64,000 nt of DNA from Gemmatimonadota bacterium (GCA_016704275.1 JADJAK010000006.1:1-64000); one strand, 5' to 3'; counted from the first letter of the stretch, positions 37,863-45,783 are shown. Program-made: numbers and translations. The notes: generated from the letters alone by a model not told the origin.

Positions 37863-37988
37863 TCGTAGGTCGTAAGTCGTAGGTCGTAAGTCCTGAGAGG
37901 TGAGATGTGGCCCGCATGGGTTCACGTCTCACCTCTTACCTTTCACCCTCCGACTCACGACCTACGACTTACGACCTACGACCTACGA
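37862..37988. repeat. GTCGTAG/GTCGTAA inverted heptamer hairpin
   Basis: Four or five GTCGTAA/GTCGTAG units are followed by AGAGGTGAGATGTGG. A loop with CCCGCATGGG comes next, then the complementary CACGTCTCACCTCT and the complementary heptamers. The whole element can form a hairpin of roughly 50 paired bases. It separates the M16 pair from the Nudix gene. Confidence 0.93.
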
Positions 37989-37994
37989 CCCCTC

Positions 37995-38531
37995 ATGACA
38001 CTCCTCTCAAGTCGCCGTGTCTACTCCGGCCGCATCGTCTCCCTCGACATCGACACGGTGCGCTTCCCCAACGGCAACGTCGGCGAGCTCGAGATGCTCA
38101 GGCATCCGGGCGCGTCGGCGGTACTGCCGTTTCTCGATCCGGTGGAGGACGCCGACCCGCGCGTGCTGCTGATCAAGCAGTTTCGCCACGCGACTGGCGA
38201 CTACCTCTGGGAGATCCCGGCGGGTCGGCGGGATGGCGAGGAGTCGCCGGAAACGACGGCGCACCGCGAGCTGCAGGAGGAGACCGGCTACCGGGCCAGT
38301 CAGGTGGAGCGGCTCACCTCGATCTGGACCACCCCGGGCTTCACCGACGAGGTGATCCATCTCTTCCTGGCCAGCGGGCTGACGCCGGGGGAGAGCGCAT
38401 TGGAGGCGGATGAGGTGCTCGCCGTGCACCCGCTGCCATGGTCGGAGGTGCTGGATATGGTGCACAATGGAACCATAACGGACACGAAATCGATCAACGC
38501 GATCCTTTTTGTACAGGCTTTCAAGAGATAA
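37995..38531 (+). CDS. Nudix hydrolase, ADP-ribose pyrophosphatase type
   Basis: The 178-residue protein has a complete Nudix box (GRRDGEESPETTAHRELQEE followed by TGY, around residue 76), preceded by VLLIKQFRHATGDYLWEIPA as in NudF-type ADP-ribose pyrophosphatases. The segment TTPGFTDEVIHLFLA matches the family's C-terminal part. It hydrolyses ADP-ribose or related nucleoside diphosphate sugars in the cytoplasm. I chose the ATG at 37995; longer frames read heptamer repeats. A candidate promoter for the next gene starts three bases after its stop. Confidence 0.93.
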   Translation: MTLLSSRRVYSGRIVSLDIDTVRFPNGNVGELEMLRHPGASAVLPFLDPVEDADPRVLLIKQFRHATGDYLWEIPAGRRDGEESPETTAHRELQEETGYRASQVERLTSIWTTPGFTDEVIHLFLASGLTPGESALEADEVLAVHPLPWSEVLDMVHNGTITDTKSINAILFVQAFKR

Positions 38532-38534
38532 CCT

Positions 38535-38562
38535 TTGACAAACTAAAAAAGTGCGGTAGCTT
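38535..38562 (+). promoter_or_regulatory. Candidate housekeeping-type promoter for the sigma factor gene
   Basis: TTGACA (38535-38540) and TAGCTT (38557-38562) are separated by 16 bases, in a locally AT-rich stretch. About 32 bases follow to the ATG at 38595, with AAGGA (38582-38586) as a ribosome site. This is the clearest -35/-10 pair in the window. Confidence 0.6.
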
Positions 38563-38594
38563 CTCGTGGTGACCCTTCAACGAAGGATGTCCCC

Positions 38595-39266
38595 ATGACC
38601 GCGATCGCATTCCCCAGCCTCACCCTGCCCGTCGCCGACGCCACCACGCGTGAGCGTCCGACGATGGTCGCCTCGCCGGCCTCCGACGCCGCCAACCTGG
38701 AAAACTCCCGACTGGTCGCGGCGCACCTCGCCGGCGACGAGCGGGCCTTCGGCGAGCTGGTCCGCCGCTACCAGGTGCGGTTGCTCAACTTCATTTTCCG
38801 GATGATCGGCGATCGCGAGCGGGCGGAGGATCTGGTGCAGGAGGCGTTCGTGCGGGTGCATCGGCACCTGCACCGCTTCGACCAGAGCCGGAAGTTTTCC
38901 ACCTGGCTGTACACCATCGGGTCGAACCTCGCCAAGAACGAGCTGCGCAATCGCGCCCGGTCGCCGCTGGTCTTCCACGAGTCGTCGCGCGCGCCGGGGG
39001 AGCACGAGGGGCGCACGCTCGAATTCGAGGATTCCCGCTCGCGTCCGGACGACCTCTTCGCCAACCGTCACCTGCGCGAGCTGGTCGAGGCCACGGTCGC
39101 TCGGCTCTCGCCGCACCACCGGATTGTCTTCGTGCTGCGGGAGCTGGAGGGGAAGAGCTATGAGGATATCGCCGAGGTCACCAACACCAACCTGGGCACG
39201 GTGAAGAGCCGACTGAATCGGGCCCGGACCTCCTTCCAGCAGATGATCGCACCCTTCCTGGACTGA
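38595..39266 (+). CDS. ECF-like RNA polymerase sigma factor
   Basis: The 223-residue protein has sigma region 2 (SRLVAAHLAGDERAFGELVR, FIFRMIGDRERAEDLVQEAF, RKFSTWLYTIGSNLAKNELR) and region 4 (LSPHHRIVFVLRELEGKSYE, NTNLGTVKSRLNRAR). Regions 1.1 and 3 are lacking, as in extracytoplasmic-function sigma factors. The first 35 residues are an extension of low complexity. The small zinc-finger gene downstream is a likely anti-sigma or partner protein. A TTGACA/TAGCTT promoter precedes it. Confidence 0.93.
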   Translation: MTAIAFPSLTLPVADATTRERPTMVASPASDAANLENSRLVAAHLAGDERAFGELVRRYQVRLLNFIFRMIGDRERAEDLVQEAFVRVHRHLHRFDQSRKFSTWLYTIGSNLAKNELRNRARSPLVFHESSRAPGEHEGRTLEFEDSRSRPDDLFANRHLRELVEATVARLSPHHRIVFVLRELEGKSYEDIAEVTNTNLGTVKSRLNRARTSFQQMIAPFLD

Positions 39267-39425
39267 CGGGAACGACGCGACGGAACCATTTCAAATTCCC
39301 GGTGTCACAGTTCGTTGACATCGGGGATTTTGGCGGTCGGCATTACCTGACGTCCCCCCTTTCGCACTTCCCAATCTCGACGTACACTCCCCTACCTCCT
39401 CCCCCGCGCAGGAGTCCCTCCAGCG

Positions 39426-39650
39426 ATGAACTGCCGCGAGTTCGGCCGATACTATTCCGATTTTCGGGACGGCAACGATCCCGAGTTGGCGCATCGCATG
39501 CGCGAGCACTCGGGCACGTGCGGCCATTGTCGCGCGCACAATCGTGCGTTGCAGATCGGCGTGGAGCTGTTGCGCGTGAGCGAGATCGAACCGTCGGACG
39601 GGATGGTGCATGCGTTGAGTGCGCGGTTCAATGTGAGGCCGATTCGCTAA
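39426..39650 (+). CDS. Small zinc-finger (zf-HC2-like) protein
   Basis: The 74-residue protein carries MNCREFGRYYSDF, then HRMREHSGTCGHCRAHNRAL. This is the C-x(n)-H-x3-C-x2-C arrangement of anti-sigma zinc-finger domains. It has no membrane segment, so it would be a soluble ZAS-like protein. It lies 159 bases downstream of the sigma factor on the same strand and may bind it. The tail ends with GATTCGCTAA just before a heptamer hairpin. Confidence 0.85.
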   Translation: MNCREFGRYYSDFRDGNDPELAHRMREHSGTCGHCRAHNRALQIGVELLRVSEIEPSDGMVHALSARFNVRPIR

Positions 39651-39651
39651 C

Positions 39652-39753
39652 AGGTGAACGGTGAACGGTGAACAGTGAACGGGGGCCCAGACCGGCCCCC
39701 GTTTGTCATACCAACCCTCTCCCGTTCACCGTTTACCGTTCACCGTTCACCCG
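39652..39753. repeat. GTGAACG inverted heptamer hairpin enclosing a terminator
   Basis: Three to four GTGAACG units (39654-39680) are mirrored by complementary GTTCACC/GTTTACC units at 39722-39752. A strong GC stem sits inside the loop. It separates the sigma/zinc-finger pair from holA. Confidence 0.93.
39679..39702. terminator. Candidate intrinsic terminator within heptamer hairpin
   Basis: ACGGGGGCC and GGCCCCCGT form a perfect 9-bp stem with a six-base loop (CAGACC), followed by TTGTC on the plus strand. The T-run is short. Together with the surrounding inverted heptamers it would give a very stable structure. Confidence 0.55.
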
Positions 39754-39762
39754 TTCGGCGCT

Positions 39763-39768
39763 TATCAT
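39763..39768 (+). promoter_or_regulatory. Candidate -10 (TATCAT) of a leaderless holA start
   Basis: TATCAT lies six bases before the ATG at 39775. It follows directly after the heptamer hairpin. Confidence 0.45.
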
Positions 39769-39774
39769 TCCCCC

Positions 39775-40830
39775 ATGCCCGTCCTCTCCCTTCCCCAGCT
39801 GCAGCGCGCCCTCGGCAAGACTCCGCCCCGGGGGGCGTTCTACCTGGCCGGCAGCGAGGCGATCCTCAAGGATGAGGCGTTGGCGGCGCTGCTCGATCGG
39901 GCGCTCGACCCGGGCCTCCGCGACTTCAACCTCGACTACCTCTCCGCGTCCAACCTGGAGCCCGACGAGCTCGCCGCGGCGTGCAGCACGCTGCCGATGA
40001 TGGCCGACGTGCGGGTGGTGGTGGTGCGCGACATCGAGTCGTGGAAGCGGAAGAGCAAGGGGAAGCAGCCCGCCGTGCGCTACCTCGAGAAGCCGGCGCC
40101 GGAGACGGTGCTGATCTTCGTGCAGGGGAACGACGACGACCCCGATGCCGACCTCGCCGCCCACTGCACGGTGATCGATTGCAAGGCGCTGCTGGGCGAC
40201 GCGCTCGATGCGTGGCTGGAGGACCGCCTCCAGGGTGCCGGGATCACGCTCGCTCCCGAAGCGCTGGAGCACCTGCTCCGGGCCACCGGTGGCGATCTGG
40301 GGACGTTGACGGCCGAGGTGGCGAAGCTCTCCTCGCTCCAGGTGACCGGGCCGATCGACCGCGAGACGGTCGGCTCGCTGGTCGGGATCCGCTTCGGGGA
40401 GACGGTCGAGGACTGGCGCGACGCGGTGCTCCGCGACGACACCGCCCGCGCCATCTCGCTCGTCCCCCAGGTGCTTGCCTTGAGTGGCGTCTCGGGGGTC
40501 CGCCTGGTCACCCTGCTCGGCACCTCGCTTCTGGTGCTCCGCTGGGGCCGCTGCACCGCCGAGGCGAAGAAGATCCGCGACCGCGCGCTGGCGGAGCAGG
40601 TCAAGAGCTTCGCCTTCCGGATACGGCCGCCGGTGGGGAGTTATCCTCCATTCGCCGCCTTGGTGGGCGAGGTGGTCGGGCGCTGGTCATTGCCCCGCCT
40701 CCGCACCGCGATCGCCGCGACCCTCGCGGCCGATGCGGCCCTCAAGAACACCACGATTTCTGATGAAGGAGGGATCGTGACCGATCTCGTCTTGATGCTG
40801 GCCACGTCGCGCGCGCGGAAGGCGGCGTGA
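39775..40830 (+). CDS. holA: DNA polymerase III subunit delta
   Basis: The 351-residue protein is the clamp-loader delta subunit, which opens the sliding clamp. It shows the family's degenerate AAA+ layout: FYLAGSEAILKDEAL at residues 22-36, FNLDYLSASNLEPDEL, ACSTLPMMADVRVVVVRD, RYLEKPAPETVLIFV. In the collar domain it has EALEHLLRATGGDLGTLTAE. A collar-type C-terminus follows. Its start at 39775 avoids repeat sequence. The stop overlaps the ATG of the SPOR gene (TGATG). Confidence 0.9.
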   Translation: MPVLSLPQLQRALGKTPPRGAFYLAGSEAILKDEALAALLDRALDPGLRDFNLDYLSASNLEPDELAAACSTLPMMADVRVVVVRDIESWKRKSKGKQPAVRYLEKPAPETVLIFVQGNDDDPDADLAAHCTVIDCKALLGDALDAWLEDRLQGAGITLAPEALEHLLRATGGDLGTLTAEVAKLSSLQVTGPIDRETVGSLVGIRFGETVEDWRDAVLRDDTARAISLVPQVLALSGVSGVRLVTLLGTSLLVLRWGRCTAEAKKIRDRALAEQVKSFAFRIRPPVGSYPPFAALVGEVVGRWSLPRLRTAIAATLAADAALKNTTISDEGGIVTDLVLMLATSRARKAA

Positions 40831-41801
40831 TGCGCGCATTGCGGGCATTTTCGCGGGGCGAACACGGGCGCAGCAGGCTGCGCCCCTACATCGTCGCCCT
40901 GGCGTACGTGGTGGGCACATCGCCGGCCGCCGCCCAGGCGCCGCTGCCGCCGACCACGCCGCGCTTCGTCGAAGTCACCCGGCTCGCGCAGGAGGGCTAT
41001 GGCGATTCCGCCCGCGCCGTGATCGCCCGGATTCTCTCGCAGACCCGTGCGACCGACGCCGCCTTCCCCGAGGCGCTCTACACCTCGGCGGCTGTGGCGA
41101 AGACGCTCGGTGAGGCACGGCTCCAGTACGCGCGCATCTCGGTCGAGCACGCCCAATCGCCGTGGGCCGACAAGGCGACGCTGCGCCTGGCGCAGCTCGA
41201 CTATGGCAGCGGCAACACCGAGAGCGCGGTGCTGCGCGTGAAGCGCATCTTCACCGACTTCCCCGAATCGGCGGTGATTCCGGTGGCCGCGCTCTTCGGC
41301 GCGCGCGCCGCCTTCGAGCGTCGCGAGGGGCCGCTGGCCTGCGACTGGCTCACGCGCGGACTGCAACAGGTCGGCAGCGACCTCGAACTGAAGAACCAGC
41401 TCGAATACGCCAAGCAGCGCTGCACCCCGGAAGAATTGGCCCGGCTCGCCGCGATCCCCAAGAGCGACAGTCTCAAGCGCCCCGAGGTGATGCCGCCGAA
41501 GACGCCGGTCACGACGCCGCCCGCCACCACGACGGCCCCGCCATCGGCTCCGACCACCTCGGGGAAGGCCACCACCTCGCCATGGCGCGTGCAGGTGGCC
41601 GCGATCAGCGACCCGACGTCGATCCGCCGCGCGACACAACAGATCGAGGCGGCCGGGTACATGGTCTATCGCGTCGCCGGACCGAATGGCCTGACGAAGC
41701 TGCAGGCCGGACCATTCTCGACGCGCGAGGCGGCGGTGGCTGCCGTGGGGAAGCTCAAGGCGGCGGTGGGTGGAGCGCCGTTTGTTGTGAAAGCGCCGTG
41801 A
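40830..41801 (+). CDS. Exported SPOR-domain protein with TPR-like repeats
   Basis: The 323-residue protein has a signal peptide, helical TPR-like repeats at about 40-200 (AQEGYGDSARAVIARILSQ, LRLAQLDYGSGNTESAVLRV), and a Thr/Pro/Ala linker (about 215-245). A C-terminal SPOR domain at about 247-323 reads WRVQVAAISDPTSIRRATQQ, then AGPFSTREAAVAAVGKL. SPOR domains bind denuded glycan strands of septal peptidoglycan. The N-region of the signal peptide (HGRSRLRPYI) is encoded by a GC palindrome. The ATG at 40830 overlaps the holA stop by one base. Confidence 0.9.
   Translation: MRALRAFSRGEHGRSRLRPYIVALAYVVGTSPAAAQAPLPPTTPRFVEVTRLAQEGYGDSARAVIARILSQTRATDAAFPEALYTSAAVAKTLGEARLQYARISVEHAQSPWADKATLRLAQLDYGSGNTESAVLRVKRIFTDFPESAVIPVAALFGARAAFERREGPLACDWLTRGLQQVGSDLELKNQLEYAKQRCTPEELARLAAIPKSDSLKRPEVMPPKTPVTTPPATTTAPPSAPTTSGKATTSPWRVQVAAISDPTSIRRATQQIEAAGYMVYRVAGPNGLTKLQAGPFSTREAAVAAVGKLKAAVGGAPFVVKAP
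40866..40890. repeat. GC palindrome within a signal-peptide coding sequence
   Basis: GGGCGCAGCAGGCTGCGCCC followed by CTACA lies at codons 13-20 of the SPOR gene and is read in frame. Confidence 0.9.
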
Positions 41802-41803
41802 AT

Positions 41804-41883
41804 GAGTGACCTGTGACCCGTGACCTGTGACCAGCAGCGGATCACGGGTCACTGGTTACTGGTTACTGGTTACTGGTTACACC
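41804..41883. repeat. GTGACCT/GTAACCA inverted heptamer hairpin
   Basis: Units such as GTGACCTGTGACCCGTGACC are mirrored after CAGCAGCGG by GGGTCACTGGTTACTGGTTA units. It lies between the SPOR gene and mutS. Confidence 0.92.
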
Positions 41884-41911
41884 CTCAAATTTCCACATCG
41901 TTGAGATCTCA

Positions 41912-44620
41912 TTGGCCGACTCCCCCCTCCTCATCCAGTACCGCGAGATCAAGGCGCGTCATCCCGACGCGATCCTCTTCTTCCGGATGGGCGACTTCTA
42001 CGAGATGTTCTTCGAGGATGCGCAGGTCGCGGCGCGGGTCCTCAACATCACGCTGACGTCGCGGGGCGATGGGGTGCCACTCGCGGGTGTGCCGGTGAAG
42101 GCGGCCGCGGGCTATCTGCGCCAGTTCATCGCCGCCGGCTTCCGCGTGGCGGTGTGCGAGCAGGTCGAAGATCCGAAGTTCGCCAAGGGGATCGTCAAGC
42201 GCGCCGTCGTCGAGACGGTGACACCAGGCGCGTTCCTCGACGAAGAGTGGACGCCGGGGTCGCGCAACAACTGGCTCGTCGCCGTCGCGCCCCGTGGTGC
42301 CGGTGAAGCCGTGGGTGTCGCCGCACTCGACCTGACCACAGGCGAGTTCATCCTCGAGACGGTCGCCGCCGATGGTCTCGCGGAAGCACTGGGGCGTCTC
42401 TCGCCCGCCGAAGTGGTGGTGCCGCGCGAGAGTGAGATCGCCCTCGAGCCGGAAATGCTCCGCACCGAGCGCGAGCGCTGGGAGTTCGACCCGGCCCTCG
42501 CCGCCGAGGAGTTGAGCCGTCGCCTGGCGATCGCTTCGCTCGATGCCCTCGGCATCGCGGCCGACGATGCCGCCGCGGTCGGTGCCGGTGGGGCGCTGCT
42601 CCGCTACGCGCTGGAGTTGCAACCGCAGGGACTGCCGCAGCTCGCGCGTCCCGATGTGCGCCGGCCCGACGAACTCTGCTGGCTCGACGAGATGACGCGC
42701 CGCAATCTCGAGTTGGTGGAGCCGCTGCGCGCCGGCGCCAAGGGCGTCACGCTGGTCGAGACGCTCGACCGCACCCAGACGCCGATGGGCGCGCGGCTGT
42801 TGCGGCAGTGGGTACTCTCGCCGCTCCGCGATCCGGTGCGTATCGAGGCCCGGCTCGACGCCGTCGCCGCGCTGGTCGAGGCGGGGAGCGCGCGCGCCAC
42901 GCTCCGCGCCGCCCTCGATGGCGTGCGTGATGTCGAACGGCTCGCCGCACGCGCCGCTGCGGGCCGCGTGACGCCGCGCGAGCTCGGCGCGCTGCGCGAT
43001 TCCTTCCTCGCGTTGCCGCACGTCGGCGAATCGGTGGCGATGCTCGCGATGCGCACCGTCCCGGGCACCGATCGCGTCGCTGCGCTGCTGGAGTACACCG
43101 CCGCACACTTCGATCGGCTCGAGGATCTCGCCACCGCATTGGCGCGCGGCCTGGTCGAACGGCCACCGGTGACGCTGGCCGATGGTGGCGTGATCGCCCA
43201 GGGGTACGACGCCGAGCTCGACGAGCTGCGCGACCTGCGCGACAACGGCAAGCAGGCGCTCGCCTCGATTCAGCAGCGCGAACGCGACCGCACCGGGATC
43301 TCCTCGCTCAAGGTCGGCTTCAACAAGGTCTTCGGCTACTTCCTCGAGGTGACCCACGCCAATACCGGCGCGGTGCCCGAGGATTACGAGCGGCGGCAAA
43401 CGCTGTCCAACGCCGAGCGCTACGTCACCCCCGAGTTGAAGGACTACGAGGCGAAGGTGCTCGGCGCGGAGGAGCGGATCGGTGAGCGCGAAGCGGCGCT
43501 CTTCGGGGCGCTGCGCGACCTGGTCGGCCGGGCGATCACCCGCGTGCAGGGGACGGCGCGCCTGCTGGCGCGGCTCGACGTGCTCGCCTCGCTCGCCGAC
43601 ACCGCGGTCAACGAGCGCTACGTTCGGCCGGTGGTGCACGACGGCTACGGGCTGACCCTGAGAGGGTCGCGCCATCCGGTGATCGAGCGGATGATGCCGA
43701 GGGAGCGCTTCGTCCCGAACGACGTGCACTTTGACGAGGTGGAGCGGGTCCACCTGGTCACCGGTCCGAACATGGCCGGCAAGAGCACCATCCTGCGCCA
43801 GATCGGCTTGAACGTCGTCCTGGCCCAGATGGGGAGCTTTGTGCCCTGCCGCGAGGCATGGATCGGGGTCGTCGACCGCCTCTTTACCCGCGTCGGCGCC
43901 TCCGACAACCTCGCCCGCGGCCAGTCGACCTTCATGGTCGAGATGTCCGAGACCTCGGCGATCCTCCACAACGCCACCGCCCGCTCGCTGGTCCTCCTCG
44001 ACGAGATCGGCCGGGGCACCTCGACCTACGACGGCGTGGCGATCGCCTGGGCGGTCACCGAGTACCTGCACGACCGGATCGGCTGCCGGACGATGTTCGC
44101 CACCCACTACCACGAACTGATGCAGCTCCCGGAGCAGCTCGCCCACGCCCGGAACTGCAACGTGGCGGTCCGGGAGTCGGGCGACGGGATCGTCTTCCTC
44201 CACCGCCTCGAGGCGGGGGGGACCGACCGCTCGTACGGGATCCACGTCGCCCAACTCGCCGGCCTCCCCAGCGGCGTGGTCGGCCGAGCGCGGGAGGTCC
44301 TGGGCATCCTCGAGGCCGACCACCGCGTCGTCGAAGGGCCACCCCCGGCCGACCCCGACCCAACCCAGCCTTCGCTCTTCGACCTCCTCCAGGCGGGGAT
44401 TTCGTCGTCGGGCGAGCATCGGGCCCGAGGCCCCGTCGTAGGGGCGACGCATGCGTCGCCCGTACGCAGCCCCCCGAAAGCGCCAGCCCCAACCCCAGCC
44501 CAGCGCCGCGCCGCCGAACTGACCGAGCGCCTCCGCGCCCTCGACCCGAACCAGATGACGCCGATGGAGGCGTTGCAGGCGTTGGCCCGACTGAGAGACT
44601 CGATGGTCGATGATCGATGA
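41912..44620 (+). CDS. mutS: DNA mismatch repair protein MutS
   Basis: The 902-residue protein is full-length MutS. The mismatch-reading F-x-E motif is in RMGDFYEMFFEDA near residue 29. Connector, core and clamp domains follow. The ATPase has Walker A GPNMAGKST near 618, FMVEMSETSAILHNAT, the Walker B/signature DEIGRGTSTYDG, and the THYHEL histidine. It recognises mispairs and recruits MutL. It starts with TTG at 41912. Residues about 843-850 (VGATHASPV) in the C-terminal linker come from a GC palindrome read in frame. The last residues and the stop lie in a heptamer repeat. Confidence 0.96.
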   Translation: MADSPLLIQYREIKARHPDAILFFRMGDFYEMFFEDAQVAARVLNITLTSRGDGVPLAGVPVKAAAGYLRQFIAAGFRVAVCEQVEDPKFAKGIVKRAVVETVTPGAFLDEEWTPGSRNNWLVAVAPRGAGEAVGVAALDLTTGEFILETVAADGLAEALGRLSPAEVVVPRESEIALEPEMLRTERERWEFDPALAAEELSRRLAIASLDALGIAADDAAAVGAGGALLRYALELQPQGLPQLARPDVRRPDELCWLDEMTRRNLELVEPLRAGAKGVTLVETLDRTQTPMGARLLRQWVLSPLRDPVRIEARLDAVAALVEAGSARATLRAALDGVRDVERLAARAAAGRVTPRELGALRDSFLALPHVGESVAMLAMRTVPGTDRVAALLEYTAAHFDRLEDLATALARGLVERPPVTLADGGVIAQGYDAELDELRDLRDNGKQALASIQQRERDRTGISSLKVGFNKVFGYFLEVTHANTGAVPEDYERRQTLSNAERYVTPELKDYEAKVLGAEERIGEREAALFGALRDLVGRAITRVQGTARLLARLDVLASLADTAVNERYVRPVVHDGYGLTLRGSRHPVIERMMPRERFVPNDVHFDEVERVHLVTGPNMAGKSTILRQIGLNVVLAQMGSFVPCREAWIGVVDRLFTRVGASDNLARGQSTFMVEMSETSAILHNATARSLVLLDEIGRGTSTYDGVAIAWAVTEYLHDRIGCRTMFATHYHELMQLPEQLAHARNCNVAVRESGDGIVFLHRLEAGGTDRSYGIHVAQLAGLPSGVVGRAREVLGILEADHRVVEGPPPADPDPTQPSLFDLLQAGISSSGEHRARGPVVGATHASPVRSPPKAPAPTPAQRRAAELTERLRALDPNQMTPMEALQALARLRDSMVDDR
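44438..44461. repeat. GC palindrome inside mutS
   Basis: GTAGGGGCGACGCATGCGTC followed by GCC is a full copy of the family, placed in the linker between the MutS ATPase core and its C-terminal tetramerisation-type helix. The frame is preserved. Confidence 0.93.
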
Positions 44621-44658
44621 TCGTCCATCGATGATCGATCATCGATCATCGATCATCC
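44600..44658. repeat. ATGATCG inverted heptamer hairpin after mutS
   Basis: Units CGATGGTCGATGATCG provide the last codons and the stop of mutS. Complementary units follow directly after TCC. Confidence 0.92.
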
Positions 44659-44683
44659 TCTCGCCGTAACCACCATCCGATGT

Positions 44684-44689
44684 TATGTT
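44684..44689 (+). promoter_or_regulatory. Candidate -10 (TATGTT) of a leaderless CGNR gene
   Basis: TATGTT lies six bases before the ATG at 44696. It follows the heptamer hairpin by about 25 bases. Confidence 0.45.
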
Positions 44690-44695
44690 GGTTAC

Positions 44696-45172
44696 ATGCT
44701 CCAATCCCAGCAAGACATCGGCGGTGTTCTATGCGTCGACTTTGCCAATGGCGCCGAGCTGCCGGAGCCGGTGGATAACCCTGCCGCGCTGCGTGAGGTC
44801 GCCCGTTTTCGGGTCCTCCTTCACCGGCTGCTTCGGGCGGAGGCGTTGGGTGAGGGAGCCGCCGAACGCGACCTTGGGCGACTCAACCGCATCCTCTCGC
44901 AGGGGCAGAATCACCGCGGCGTGTTGCCGGCGGTGCGTGGGTATGGCTGGGGGTGGATTGGTCCGGCGGAGGATGTGGCCCGGTCGCTCTGGCCGGTCGC
45001 CTGGTCGGCGGCGCTCCTGCTGACGGGGCCTGATCTGGCCAGGCTGAAATGTTGTGATGGCTGCGGTCGCCTCTTCGTGGACGCCTCGCGCAACCGGTCG
45101 CGCCGCTGGTGCGACATGCAGGGGTGTGGCAACCGGGCCAAGGTGGCTCGTCATCGTCAGCGGGTGGGGTGA
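44696..45172 (+). CDS. CGNR zinc-finger protein
   Basis: The 158-residue protein belongs to the CGNR (YjiS/ABATE) group. The N-terminal ABATE-like helical domain begins VLCVDFANGAELPEP and includes REVARFRVLLHRLLRAEALG. The C-terminal zinc finger is KCCDGCGRLFVDASRNRSRR, then WCDMQGCGNRAKVARHRQR with the name-giving CGNR. These are probably stress-response DNA-binding regulators. It is short in the middle compared with typical 180-200 residue members. The start is the ATG at 44696. Confidence 0.9.
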   Translation: MLQSQQDIGGVLCVDFANGAELPEPVDNPAALREVARFRVLLHRLLRAEALGEGAAERDLGRLNRILSQGQNHRGVLPAVRGYGWGWIGPAEDVARSLWPVAWSAALLLTGPDLARLKCCDGCGRLFVDASRNRSRRWCDMQGCGNRAKVARHRQRVG

Positions 45173-45194
45173 ATTGCCGCGCTGCATGATCGCT

Positions 45195-45200
45195 TACATT
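45195..45200 (+). promoter_or_regulatory. Candidate -10 (TACATT) of a leaderless start
   Basis: TACATT lies six bases before the ATG at 45207, just after the end of the CGNR gene. Confidence 0.45.
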
Positions 45201-45206
45201 ACTCGG

Positions 45207-45596
45207 ATGTTGCCCATGCGCCGATCACTTGCCGCCCTCGCCGTGACCCTCCTTCTCGGGAGCGAGGGGTGTGGGGGCGAGCCTCCCGCGGCAGCGCTCC
45301 GGGCTGCCAGGCCGGTCGCTGGCGGCCCCGAGATCCCCTACCCCCCGGAGTTGTTCGCCAAGCGGGTCGAGGGAGAGGTCCTCCTCTATCTGGTGGTCGA
45401 CTCCGCCGGCGCCGTGATCCGCGATTCGACCCGGATTGCCACCTCCAGTGGCCACCCCGAGTTCGACGCGGCGGCGATGGCTGCTGCTCCAGCGCTCAAG
45501 TTCCACCCCGCGACCCGCAACGACACCGCGGTGGTGGCGCCGATCCAGGTGCCGATTCGGTTCCGGTTGCCGGACTCGCTCCGGACGAATCGATGA
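45207..45596 (+). CDS. TonB C-terminal-like exported protein
   Basis: The 129-residue protein has a signal sequence (RSLAALAVTLLLGSEGC, possible lipoprotein cysteine). One TonB_C-like domain follows: IPYPPELFAKRVEGEVLLYL, VVDSAGAVIRDSTRIA, then PEFDAAAMAAAPALKFHPAT and a final VPIRFRLP strand. It lacks the membrane anchor helix plus Pro-linker of a classical TonB. It may therefore act as a periplasmic accessory rather than an energy transducer. An alternative ATG is at 45216. The stop is contributed by a heptamer repeat. The frame ends just before the poly-G block. Confidence 0.8.
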   Translation: MLPMRRSLAALAVTLLLGSEGCGGEPPAAALRAARPVAGGPEIPYPPELFAKRVEGEVLLYLVVDSAGAVIRDSTRIATSSGHPEFDAAAMAAAPALKFHPATRNDTAVVAPIQVPIRFRLPDSLRTNR

Positions 45597-45623
45597 TCGA
45601 TGGTCGATGATCGATGATCGATA
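45590..45623. repeat. ATGATCG heptamer repeat, left arm only
   Basis: Four ATGATCG-type units end in ATAGTGTCACC. The expected inverted arm is missing and a 62-base G run starts nine bases later. Confidence 0.9.
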
Positions 45624-45626
45624 GTG

Positions 45627-45694
<68 letters not shown>

Positions 45695-45770
45695 CGGGAT
45701 GGGCGCGCCGACCAAGGCTGATCCGATCCCATGCCCGTTCGCTTCGCTGTCGTTCGCCGTTCCCCCGCGT

Positions 45771-45776
45771 TACACT
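45771..45776 (+). promoter_or_regulatory. Candidate -10 (TACACT) of a leaderless cbs start
   Basis: TACACT lies seven bases before the ATG at 45784. No convincing -35 is seen upstream. Confidence 0.45.
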
Positions 45777-45783
45777 TCCCCCC

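Noticed and set aside
41909..44452. 847-codon minus-strand frame opposite mutS
   Set aside because: Complete overlap with an unmistakable MutS gene and low-complexity composition.
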